The notes under the pieces were generated by a model. The model worked only from the letters and a program-made list of their open reading frames with translations, was not told where the DNA came from and ran no database searches. Both the position numbers and the translations under genes were made by a program. A stretch of DNA of 9,799 nucleotides. Source: Acidobacteriota bacterium. GTDB lineage: Bacteria > Acidobacteriota > Polarisedimenticolia > QHYA01. The stretch's first letter is position 1, and each line of letters opens with the position of its first letter. The stretch lies in NCBI GenBank assembly GCA_003223995.1, contig QHYA01000201.1, forward strand, positions 1 through 9,799, given 5' to 3'. Below are positions 1 to 5,762 of this stretch, one piece after another.

Positions 1-325
1 CGCCCTGAGCAGTGTCAGGGGAAGCGGCCGAGGCTGCGCCTGGGCCGAGGGCCGTGCTGCCGGTGAACTCGTTGCCGCCCTTTGTGGCAAGCGTCAGCTC
101 CCAGCGATGGCCCGAGAGGGCCCGTCCCAGGATGTTCTCCGCCAGCCCCTTGCCGACAACATCCGCAGTGTCAAAGAGGGTGATCCCGCAATCGAACGCC
201 TTCTGAACCAGCCGCTCGATCTGCGCTGTCGCCGACGTTCCCCACCACGAAGGTTCGACACTCCAGAGACCGAATCCCACTTCGGAGACAAGCAGCTCCG
301 TGCCCGGAAGACGGCGTCTCCTCAC
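1..325 (-). CDS. Aldo/keto reductase, N-terminal part (runs off the left edge)
   Basis: Only the first 108 codons are in the window. The GTG start at 325-323 overlaps the TGA of the upstream hydrolase gene (GTGA), so the two are probably translationally coupled; GGAAGCGGAG lies just upstream as a possible ribosome binding site. The protein opens with the family's first strands (residues 6-20, LPGTELLVSEVGFGLW) and reaches the FDTAD motif at 51-55 and the ATKGG strand at 80-84. Aldo/keto reductases are (beta/alpha)8-barrel enzymes that reduce aldehydes and ketones with NAD(P)H. The expected catalytic Asp (D52) and Lys (K82) are present, but the catalytic Tyr of the usual DTAxxYGxG motif is Val57 here (DTADVVGKG). 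Reductase chemistry is therefore uncertain although family membership is clear. Pairing with a glyoxalase II-like gene suggests aldehyde handling (inference). Confidence 0.85.
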   Translation of the reverse strand, partial: MRRRRLPGTELLVSEVGFGLWSVEPSWWGTSATAQIERLVQKAFDCGITLFDTADVVGKGLAENILGRALSGHRWELTLATKGGNEFTGSTALGPGAASAASPDTAQG

Positions 326-1074
326 AAGCTCACTCCGCTTCCCGGTACAACCGCGTCCTCGCCGTCCTCGAAGCGGATCCATGCCTTGTGCCCGCCATCG
401 TAGTCTCGCGCCCAGACGATCAGGCGCGCCGGGCGTCCTGCGAAGCGGCAGGAGGCCGTTCCGGGGGCGTCGATCCCCCTCATGACGCGGACGAAGGGGT
501 TGTGCTCCCACTCTTCCCCGACGGTCGTCGCGGATGCGTGGCCGGGGAGGACGATCGTCTCCGGGGGCAGGGCCAGCAGACGTTCCAGGAGAGACCGGCG
601 CAGATCCTCGAATGTGGTATGGCCGGGACCTTTCGTCCCGCCGACCGAGCGTCGAAAAAGCGTGTCCCCCGTGAAGACCCGCTGAGGAGTTTCCGATCTC
701 GCCCGCACCAGGAGGGCGATCTGCCCGGCTGTATGGCCGGGGATGTGAAGGACGCGGGCTTCGAGGTCTCCGGCCGCCAGGACCTCCCCGTCCTCGAGCC
801 GGCGCCGGACCCCCGGGATCAGCGCTGCCTCCAGGACGTGCACCGCCACGTCCGCACCCAGCTCCCTCCGCAGCGCCTCGTTTCCCGCCGTATGGTCGTG
901 GTGGTGATGCGTGTTGACGATCCACAGCACCTTCACTCCCAGTGTTCTGGCAGCCGCCACGATGGGTTCCGGATCAGCGCCGGAATCCACGATGATCCCT
1001 TCTCCTGCTTCCCGATCAGCGACCAGGTAGCTGTTCGACAGCCACCCCGGGTGCATCCAGCGCTCGCAGACCAT
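322..1074 (-). CDS. Metallo-beta-lactamase-fold hydrolase, glyoxalase II type
   Basis: This is a 250-residue cytoplasmic hydrolase. The zinc site is complete: HxHxDH at 56-61 in NTHHHHDHTAGN, a third-ligand His at 114 in IPGHTAGQ, the bridging Asp at 137 in FTGDTLF, and the last His at 179 in LPGH. This set is typical of the hydroxyacylglutathione hydrolase/YcbL branch, which cleaves thioesters such as lactoyl-thiol adducts; the actual substrate cannot be read. I chose the ATG at 1074 (MVCERWMHPG) because GGAGGGG lies just upstream and the family's first strand begins there. An upstream in-frame ATG at 1299 would add a 75-residue Gly/Arg-rich stretch with no family character. After the core, about 40 residues (209-250, Trp/Asp-rich, RFEDGEDAVV) form an extra C-terminal piece, perhaps a small beta domain. 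It is first in an operon with the aldo/keto reductase. Confidence 0.9.
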   Translation of the reverse strand: MVCERWMHPGWLSNSYLVADREAGEGIIVDSGADPEPIVAAARTLGVKVLWIVNTHHHHDHTAGNEALRRELGADVAVHVLEAALIPGVRRRLEDGEVLAAGDLEARVLHIPGHTAGQIALLVRARSETPQRVFTGDTLFRRSVGGTKGPGHTTFEDLRRSLLERLLALPPETIVLPGHASATTVGEEWEHNPFVRVMRGIDAPGTASCRFAGRPARLIVWARDYDGGHKAWIRFEDGEDAVVPGSGVSL

Positions 1075-1221
1075 GACCCCTCCGTCGTCCTGCTCCGATT
1101 CGGCCTTCCGGGGCCGCGCATGAGCCGCGGCGGGAGCGCTCCGATCGCCCCCGCCTACGCCGCCGCCGGTGACTCGTGCGCTCGGTGAGCTCAGTCCTCC
1201 GGGGACGGGAATTAGTGAACA

Positions 1222-1227
1222 ATTATA
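1222..1227 (-). promoter_or_regulatory. Candidate -10 box for the hydrolase/reductase operon
   Basis: A perfect TATAAT reads on the minus strand in the only AT-rich patch of the divergent spacer. No recognisable -35 box lies 16-18 bp upstream, and the leader to the ATG at 1074 would be about 140 nt, so this is a weak call. Confidence 0.25.
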
Positions 1228-1241
1228 CCGATCATGGAAGC

Positions 1242-1258
1242 GCCGCCATTTCGGCGGC
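1242..1258. repeat. Short inverted repeat (GCCGCC-ATTTC-GGCGGC)
   Basis: Perfect 6-bp arms with a 5-nt loop, 34 bp upstream of the DUF1028 start. It may be a leader hairpin or a protein site; at this GC content it may also be chance. Confidence 0.3.
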
Positions 1259-1292
1259 CGCAGCCGCGTTTTCGGTTTCCCGGAGGTGTGAG

Positions 1293-2318
1293 ATGGCAAA
1301 GCTCCTGCCAGTGCTTCTGTTCCTGCTTGCGTCCTTCCTGATCGCCGCCCCGTCCAGGAGCGAGCCGTCCCTTTCCCGTGGCGACACTGCCGGGCCGGCC
1401 AGCGGCCCGATGGCGCACACGTTCTCGATCGTCGCGCGCGACCCGAAGACGGGCGAGATGGGCGTGGCCGTTCAGTCCCACTGGTTCTCCGTCGGATCTC
1501 TCGTCTCCTGGGCGGAGGCGGGTGTCGGCGCGGTCGCCACGCAGTCGATCGTCGAAGTGTCCTACGGTCCCAAGGGGCTGGCCCTGATGCGAGCGGGAAA
1601 GAGCGCGCCCGAGGCTCTCAAGGAGCTTCTGACTCAGGACGAGCAACGTGACGTGCGTCAGGTGGCGATGGTGGATGCCCTGGGGCAGGTTGCCGCCTGG
1701 ACAGGGCGGAAGTGCATCCCGGCTGCGGGGGACCAGCAGGGAGGTCAGTTCTCGGTAGAGGCCAACCTGATGTCGAACGACCGCGTCTGGCCGGCGATGA
1801 AGACGGCGTTCGAGGCGGCCGAGGGAGACCTCGCCGACCGGATGCTCGCGGCTCTCGACGCGGCCCAGGCAGCCGGCGGCGACATCCGGGGCAAGCAGTC
1901 GGCCGCGATCCTGATCGTGTCGGGGGAGAGGAGCGCAGAGCCGTGGAAGGGGAAGCTCATCGATCTCCGCGTCGAGGATTCGCCGCGCCCCCTGGAGGAG
2001 CTGAGGCGGCTGGTGGGGGTCCAACGGGCGTACCGCTACGCGGACCAGGGAGACGCGTTCGTCTCCCTGGGGAAGATCGACGACGCGATGAAGGCTTATG
2101 CGCGCGCCGCGGAGCTGCAGCCCGCCAACAACGAGCTCGCCTACTGGAGGGCGGTGGGGCTCTGGAACGCCGGCAAGAAGCCGGAGGCGATCGCTGCCTT
2201 CCGCAAGGTCTTCGCGCGCGACCGCCGTTGGGCGGCGCTGACGCCCAGACTCGTGCCGGTCGGCCTGCTCGCGGCCACACCCGAGGAGCTCAAGAAAATC
2301 CTCGGCCGGCTGAGCTGA
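1293..2318 (+). CDS. Exported DUF1028 (Ntn-hydrolase-like) protein with TPR-like C-terminus
   Basis: A 341-residue protein. The ATG at 1293 is preceded by GGAGG at 6-nt spacing and opens a clear signal peptide (MAKLLPVLLFLLASFLIAAP, cleavage near residue 23). An upstream start at 1176 would bury that signal, so I reject it. Residues 40-210 match the DUF1028 family: AHTFSIVARDPKTGEMGVAV near the start, then GVGAVATQS, SYGPKGL, VDALGQVAAWTG and GGDIRGKQSAA. DUF1028 proteins are thought to have an Ntn-hydrolase-like fold but have no settled reaction. Residues 244-310 form two helix pairs that look like TPR units (GDAFVSLGKIDDAMKAYARA; AVGLWNAGKKPEAIAAFRK), suggesting a protein-binding tail. The signal peptide places the protein in the periplasm or outside. 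It stands alone on its strand, 104 bp before the dehydrogenase gene. Confidence 0.9.
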   Translation: MAKLLPVLLFLLASFLIAAPSRSEPSLSRGDTAGPASGPMAHTFSIVARDPKTGEMGVAVQSHWFSVGSLVSWAEAGVGAVATQSIVEVSYGPKGLALMRAGKSAPEALKELLTQDEQRDVRQVAMVDALGQVAAWTGRKCIPAAGDQQGGQFSVEANLMSNDRVWPAMKTAFEAAEGDLADRMLAALDAAQAAGGDIRGKQSAAILIVSGERSAEPWKGKLIDLRVEDSPRPLEELRRLVGVQRAYRYADQGDAFVSLGKIDDAMKAYARAAELQPANNELAYWRAVGLWNAGKKPEAIAAFRKVFARDRRWAALTPRLVPVGLLAATPEELKKILGRLS

Positions 2319-2330
2319 GATGACTCATCT
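2318..2330. promoter_or_regulatory. Possible operator dyad AGATGACTCATCT
   Basis: A perfect 13-bp dyad (AGATGA-C-TCATCT) starts on the last base of the DUF1028 stop codon and ends 4 bp before the candidate -35 box of the dehydrogenase gene. Its position fits a regulator site. No neighbouring gene encodes an obvious partner. Confidence 0.3.
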
Positions 2331-2334
2331 TCCG

Positions 2335-2363
2335 TTGCCTGGCCGGCGGTGTCGCCGTACACT
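2335..2363 (+). promoter_or_regulatory. Candidate sigma-70-type promoter of the sugar dehydrogenase gene
   Basis: TTGCCT (2335-2340) and TACACT (2358-2363) are separated by exactly 17 bp; each matches the consensus at 4 of 6 positions. Transcription would start near 2370, giving a leader of about 53 nt to the ATG at 2423. The spacing is ideal, but both boxes are moderate. Confidence 0.35.
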
Positions 2364-2422
2364 GGTGCTCTCCCAGCAAGCGCTTACCGAAGGTTCGATA
2401 ACTCTCAGGGAGGGACACGGCG

Positions 2423-4069
2423 ATGAACCGCAACTTTCCGACTCTGGCCGCCGCCGGGCTGGCGGTCCTCCTGACGGCTCTCGGCGCTACGCTGCCCGCT
2501 TTCGCTCAGGCTCCGGACTGCACGGGGATCTCGGACGTTTCGGATTTCGACGGGTCGGCAGTCTCCGACCTCAACGGGTCGCTCGCCACGGTGCGTGTCG
2601 CATCCGGACTGACAAAGCCCACGTTCGTGACGGCGCCCCGCGGGGACATCAACAGAGTTTTCATAGTGGAGCAGGACGGCAAGATCAAGATCCTCAAGAA
2701 CGGCTCGATTCTTCCGACGCCGTTCCTCGACATCAGCGGTTTGACCCAGTCGCCGGCCGACGGGGGAGGAGACGAGGAAGGACTCCTCGGCCTGGCGTTC
2801 CACCCGGACTACGCGACGAACGGATGGTTCTTCGTCTACCACACGCTCCACGACGGAGCCTCGAACATGAACAACGTCGTCGCCCGCTACACCGTCTCGG
2901 CCGGCGATCCCGATCAGGCCGACTCCAGCACCCGCCAGGTGGTCATCACCTTCAACCACCCGACCTTCACCAACCACGATGGAGGCATGCTCGCCTTCGG
3001 GCCGGACGACGGCTATCTCTACATCAGCACCGGAGACGGCGGAGGGGCCTGCGATCCGTCGGCCAACGCCCAGAACCTCAACTCCAACCTCGGGAAGCTG
3101 CTGAGGATCAACGTCAACAGCCTGCCCTACACGATCCCACCGGACAACCCCTTTGTGAACAAGGCGGGCAATGACGAGATCTGGTCCTACGGCCTGCGCA
3201 ATCCCTGGCGCTACTCCTTCGACCGGATCAACTCGACGCTCGTCATTGCCGATGTCGGACAGGACAAGTGGGAGGAGATCGACTGCCGGCCTGGCACGAG
3301 CGCCGGAGGGGAGAACTATGGCTGGGACCATTACGAGGGGACCCACTGTCCCAACCCCTCCTGCGGGAATCAGGGAAGCTGCTCGGTCACCAGCTACGTG
3401 GGCCCCATCAAGGAGTACTGTCACAGCACGACGGACTGTCCGTTGACCGGCTGCTCGATCACGGGAGGCTACATCTACCAGGGCTGCAGGATGTCCGACC
3501 TGCACCGGACCTATTTCTATGCCGACTACTGCTCGGCCTTCATCCACAGCTTCCGCACCGACGCGAGCTGCGCGGCGCCCGCCGACATCGATCGCACGAC
3601 CGACCTGGCTCCGGGAGGCGGCCTGGACATCAAGGACATCACCTCCTTCGGAGAGGACGCCCGGGGGGAGATCTACATCTGCGAGCGCGGCGCCGCGGGC
3701 GTGGGAGCTGGGGAGGTCTTCAAGATCCTGCCAACTCTGAGGATCATGGAAGTGTCGGGGATCAACGCCCCGCAGTTCCTCCCTGCGAAGAGCGCCGCCT
3801 GGACCTGGGAAGACCTCACGGCAACCTCCTCCCATCCGATCGCCAATTACAAGGTGTATCGATCCGGGAGTCCGACGGGCGTCTTCAACTGCGTCCACCA
3901 GGGGCCGACCAATTCCTGGGCCGGGGGGGATCCCGCGGTGCCCGCGCCGGGCGGCGTGTTCTACTATCTCATCACGGCGGTGAACGCCGATGGGGAGGAG
4001 GCGAGACCGGGGAACCGCTCCGACGGAACGCCACGCACCGTGAACACCTCCTCCTCCTGCCCTCCGTAG
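2423..4069 (+). CDS. Secreted PQQ-type sugar (glucose/sorbosone) dehydrogenase with C-terminal fibronectin-like domain
   Basis: A 548-residue protein with a strong ribosome binding site (GGGAGGG, 8 nt before ATG) and a signal peptide ending near AFAQA (residues 26-30). Residues 55-436 are a six-bladed beta-propeller of the glucose/sorbosone dehydrogenase family: EEGLLGLAFHPDY at 118-130, the catalytic-type His in TNHDGGMLAFGPDDGYLYIS (H185), STGDGGGACDP at 202-212, SYGLRNPWRYSFD at 255-267 with likely PQQ-binding Arg, and VIADVGQDKWEEI at 274-286. Family enzymes oxidise sugars outside the cytoplasm with PQQ as cofactor; no PQQ synthesis genes are here. Residues 438-540 form a fibronectin/Ig-like tail (NYKVYRSGSPTGVF, YYLITAVNADGEE). 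Fifteen cysteines, clustered at 288-383, imply disulfides in an exported protein. The substrate is unknown. Confidence 0.9.
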   Translation: MNRNFPTLAAAGLAVLLTALGATLPAFAQAPDCTGISDVSDFDGSAVSDLNGSLATVRVASGLTKPTFVTAPRGDINRVFIVEQDGKIKILKNGSILPTPFLDISGLTQSPADGGGDEEGLLGLAFHPDYATNGWFFVYHTLHDGASNMNNVVARYTVSAGDPDQADSSTRQVVITFNHPTFTNHDGGMLAFGPDDGYLYISTGDGGGACDPSANAQNLNSNLGKLLRINVNSLPYTIPPDNPFVNKAGNDEIWSYGLRNPWRYSFDRINSTLVIADVGQDKWEEIDCRPGTSAGGENYGWDHYEGTHCPNPSCGNQGSCSVTSYVGPIKEYCHSTTDCPLTGCSITGGYIYQGCRMSDLHRTYFYADYCSAFIHSFRTDASCAAPADIDRTTDLAPGGGLDIKDITSFGEDARGEIYICERGAAGVGAGEVFKILPTLRIMEVSGINAPQFLPAKSAAWTWEDLTATSSHPIANYKVYRSGSPTGVFNCVHQGPTNSWAGGDPAVPAPGGVFYYLITAVNADGEEARPGNRSDGTPRTVNTSSSCPP

Positions 4070-4107
4070 CCGCGCGGGAGGGGCCCCGGCTGCCGCAACC
4101 TCTGGCG

Positions 4108-4126
4108 GCCCGCTTTGCTCGCGGGC
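4108..4126. repeat. Hairpin downstream of the dehydrogenase gene
   Basis: GCCCGC and GCGGGC pair across a 7-nt loop, 38 bp after the dehydrogenase stop. There is no T tract, so it is not a standard intrinsic terminator; it may slow 3' decay or be chance in GC-rich DNA. Confidence 0.3.
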
Positions 4127-4248
4127 AGCAGCCGTCCGCCGCTGCCCTCGCTCGCCGGCGTTAGAGCCGAGTCATTCAGGAAAGGCTGTCGGCCTTGCGG
4201 CATCGGCCGGCCAGCGAGGCCCAAATCGGGTCGCGGGACCTGTCGTTC

Positions 4249-5559
4249 ATGCCGTCTCTTTCGCGCACCGGCCGCTACACCTTTCGCTTCCACGCTCTTT
4301 CCGCGGGCTGCGAGGGGGTGGTGACCGGTGTGATGACCCTCAACGACATCGTTCTTCGGAAGACCCTCGGCGCATCGGACGCCGTGCTCACATTCTTCGT
4401 CACCGGACAGTCGGTGGGGCTCGTCTTCCCCGCCCTCTGGACAGACTTCACGCGCGGCCGCTACCTCCGCTCCTCTTATCTGTGGTTCGGGCTCCTGGGA
4501 CGGCTCGCCCTCGCCTCTCTGTTCATCGCAGCGCGCCCGCTGCCTTTCGCCGTCATCATCGTTCTCACGACGTTCATGTACAACGCCCTGCTCCCCGCGC
4601 AGAACATGCTGTTCCAGGCGAACTATGCTCCTGCGGAAAGGGGACGCGCCTTCGGCGCGGCGCGGCGGCTGCTGGCGGCGGCCCTGCTGATCGCGGCGCT
4701 CGGCGCTGGGCTATTGCTCGAATGGGACAGCCACGCCTACCGTTGGTATTCCATCGCCGTCGGCCTCATCGGCTTCGCCGGCTGCGCGCTGTTGTACCGG
4801 GTGCGCCTGCGGCGCCTCCCGGGGGCGGGCCGCGGGGAAGCGCTCGCCCTTTCCCCCTCGCGGCGGGCTCCTCCGGGAGCCCTGGAGATCCCCTCCCTTG
4901 CGTGGTTCCGGCCGACGGCCCTGCGCCTCGCCTCCAGCCTGGCCAATCCCTTCGCGGGCTCCGTGCGGACCCTGCGCTCCGATCGCGCGTTCCTCTCCTA
5001 CGAGTGCTACTTCTTCCTCTACGGCATGGCCTTCATGATGCTCCAGCCCGTGCTTCCCATCTTCCTCGTCGAGTACCTCGATGTGGACTACTCCCAGGCG
5101 GCGACGGCGAAGGGGCTGATCATGTACGGGATGTTCATCCTGCTCTCCCCCCTTGCCGGCGTCCTCTCCGACCGTGCCGGGCCCGTCCGGCTCGCCGCGG
5201 GAGCTTTTGCCCTGCTGTCGCTCTTCCCGAGCTTGCTCTGCCTGACACGGAACGTGGCCAGCCTCTATGCCTCCTTCGCCTTCTACGGTGCGGCGATGGC
5301 AGCCGTGGATGTCGCCTGGAACATGGGGCCGATCCATTTCGCAGGCGAACGGGACTCGACGGTCTATATGGGCGCTCACACCGCCCTGGTTGCGATCCGC
5401 GCCCTCATCGGAGGGCCGCTCGGCATCATCGTGATGAGGCTCGCCGGCACGCCCCGAGCCACGTTCGTGGGGGCTGCGATCCTGTTTCTCGCCGGCGCCG
5501 CCGGCATGCGCCGCCTCGCCGCCCGCACCGCCGTGCGGCGGGATGCGACGGCCGGCTAG
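4249..5559 (+). CDS. Major facilitator superfamily (MFS) transporter
   Basis: A 436-residue inner-membrane protein with about 12 hydrophobic helices in two sets of six (roughly 18-36, 44-66, 76-94, 98-122, 141-159, 164-187, then 248-277, 287-311, 313-332, 337-364, 373-400, 404-423), split by a basic, Pro-rich cytoplasmic loop at 188-247. The NYAPAERGRAFG stretch after helix 4 and SDRAGPVRLA after helix 8 resemble the charged loops usual in MFS carriers. The substrate cannot be told. The start is unsure: ATG 4249 (MPSLSRTGRY) sits just before the conserved region but lacks a good ribosome binding site. A TTG at 4195 has AGGAAAGG 9 nt upstream and would add 18 residues without clear character. 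It lies 179 bp after the dehydrogenase gene and may share its transcript. Confidence 0.85.
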   Translation: MPSLSRTGRYTFRFHALSAGCEGVVTGVMTLNDIVLRKTLGASDAVLTFFVTGQSVGLVFPALWTDFTRGRYLRSSYLWFGLLGRLALASLFIAARPLPFAVIIVLTTFMYNALLPAQNMLFQANYAPAERGRAFGAARRLLAAALLIAALGAGLLLEWDSHAYRWYSIAVGLIGFAGCALLYRVRLRRLPGAGRGEALALSPSRRAPPGALEIPSLAWFRPTALRLASSLANPFAGSVRTLRSDRAFLSYECYFFLYGMAFMMLQPVLPIFLVEYLDVDYSQAATAKGLIMYGMFILLSPLAGVLSDRAGPVRLAAGAFALLSLFPSLLCLTRNVASLYASFAFYGAAMAAVDVAWNMGPIHFAGERDSTVYMGAHTALVAIRALIGGPLGIIVMRLAGTPRATFVGAAILFLAGAAGMRRLAARTAVRRDATAG

Positions 5560-5638
5560 GAATGATCCGCGAGCAATATTTGGGCAGGTCCGAGAGCGGC
5601 TAGCGGCAGTGCATTGCTCCGGGGGGAAAGAGGCGGCG

Positions 5639-5696
5639 GGCGACTCGGTCGCCGTGAGGAGGCGACGTGGACTTCCGGCTACGAAACGCCACGTCG
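5639..5696. repeat. Cluster of alternative hairpins between convergent genes
   Basis: Three competing stems can form. GGCGAC (5639-5644) pairs with GTCGCC (5648-5653) over a 3-nt loop. The same GTCGCC can instead pair with a second GGCGAC (5661-5666). CGACGTGG (5663-5670) pairs perfectly with CCACGTCG (5689-5696) over 18 nt. The cluster sits between the stop of the transporter gene (plus) and the stop of the collagen gene (minus) and may act as a two-way transcription barrier, though neither side has a T tract. Confidence 0.4.
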
Positions 5697-5710
5697 GACC
5701 CTCACGGCCT
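5694..5710. repeat. 17-bp direct repeat, copy 1 (3' side of the collagen gene)
   Basis: TCGGACCCTCACGGCCT occurs here and again, identical and in the same orientation, at 8691-8707. This copy lies 52 bp past the stop of the collagen-like gene and overlaps the right arm of the nearby hairpin by 3 bp. The bases just after both copies are also similar (TCTTG, CTTG). Confidence 0.8.
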
Positions 5711-5762
5711 TCTTGTCGCTCGCCGTCTCCTCGCTCCCTCTTGAAGCCCTCGAACAATCAAG

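Larger units (their letters stand above)
1075..1292. other. Divergent intergenic spacer
   Basis: This 218-bp spacer separates the minus-strand hydrolase operon from the plus-strand DUF1028 gene and must hold promoters for both. It contains a locally AT-rich patch (1211-1236), a perfect TATAAT on the minus strand and a short GC-rich hairpin. I see no convincing coding sequence in it. Confidence 0.6.

Noticed and set aside
388..1188. Plus-strand 266-codon open frame opposite the hydrolase
   Set aside because: It is antisense to a gene with a complete zinc site and has no family-like sequence; such frames are expected from high GC3.
2405..3898. Minus-strand 497-codon open frame opposite the dehydrogenase
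   Set aside because: Its length is striking, but its Val/Gly/Arg-rich sequence is a reverse reading of the dehydrogenase and shows no motifs or ribosome binding site support.
4711..5757. Minus-strand 348-codon open frame opposite the transporter
   Set aside because: It is a hydrophilic Gly/Glu/Arg-rich reverse reading of membrane helices, not a protein-like sequence.
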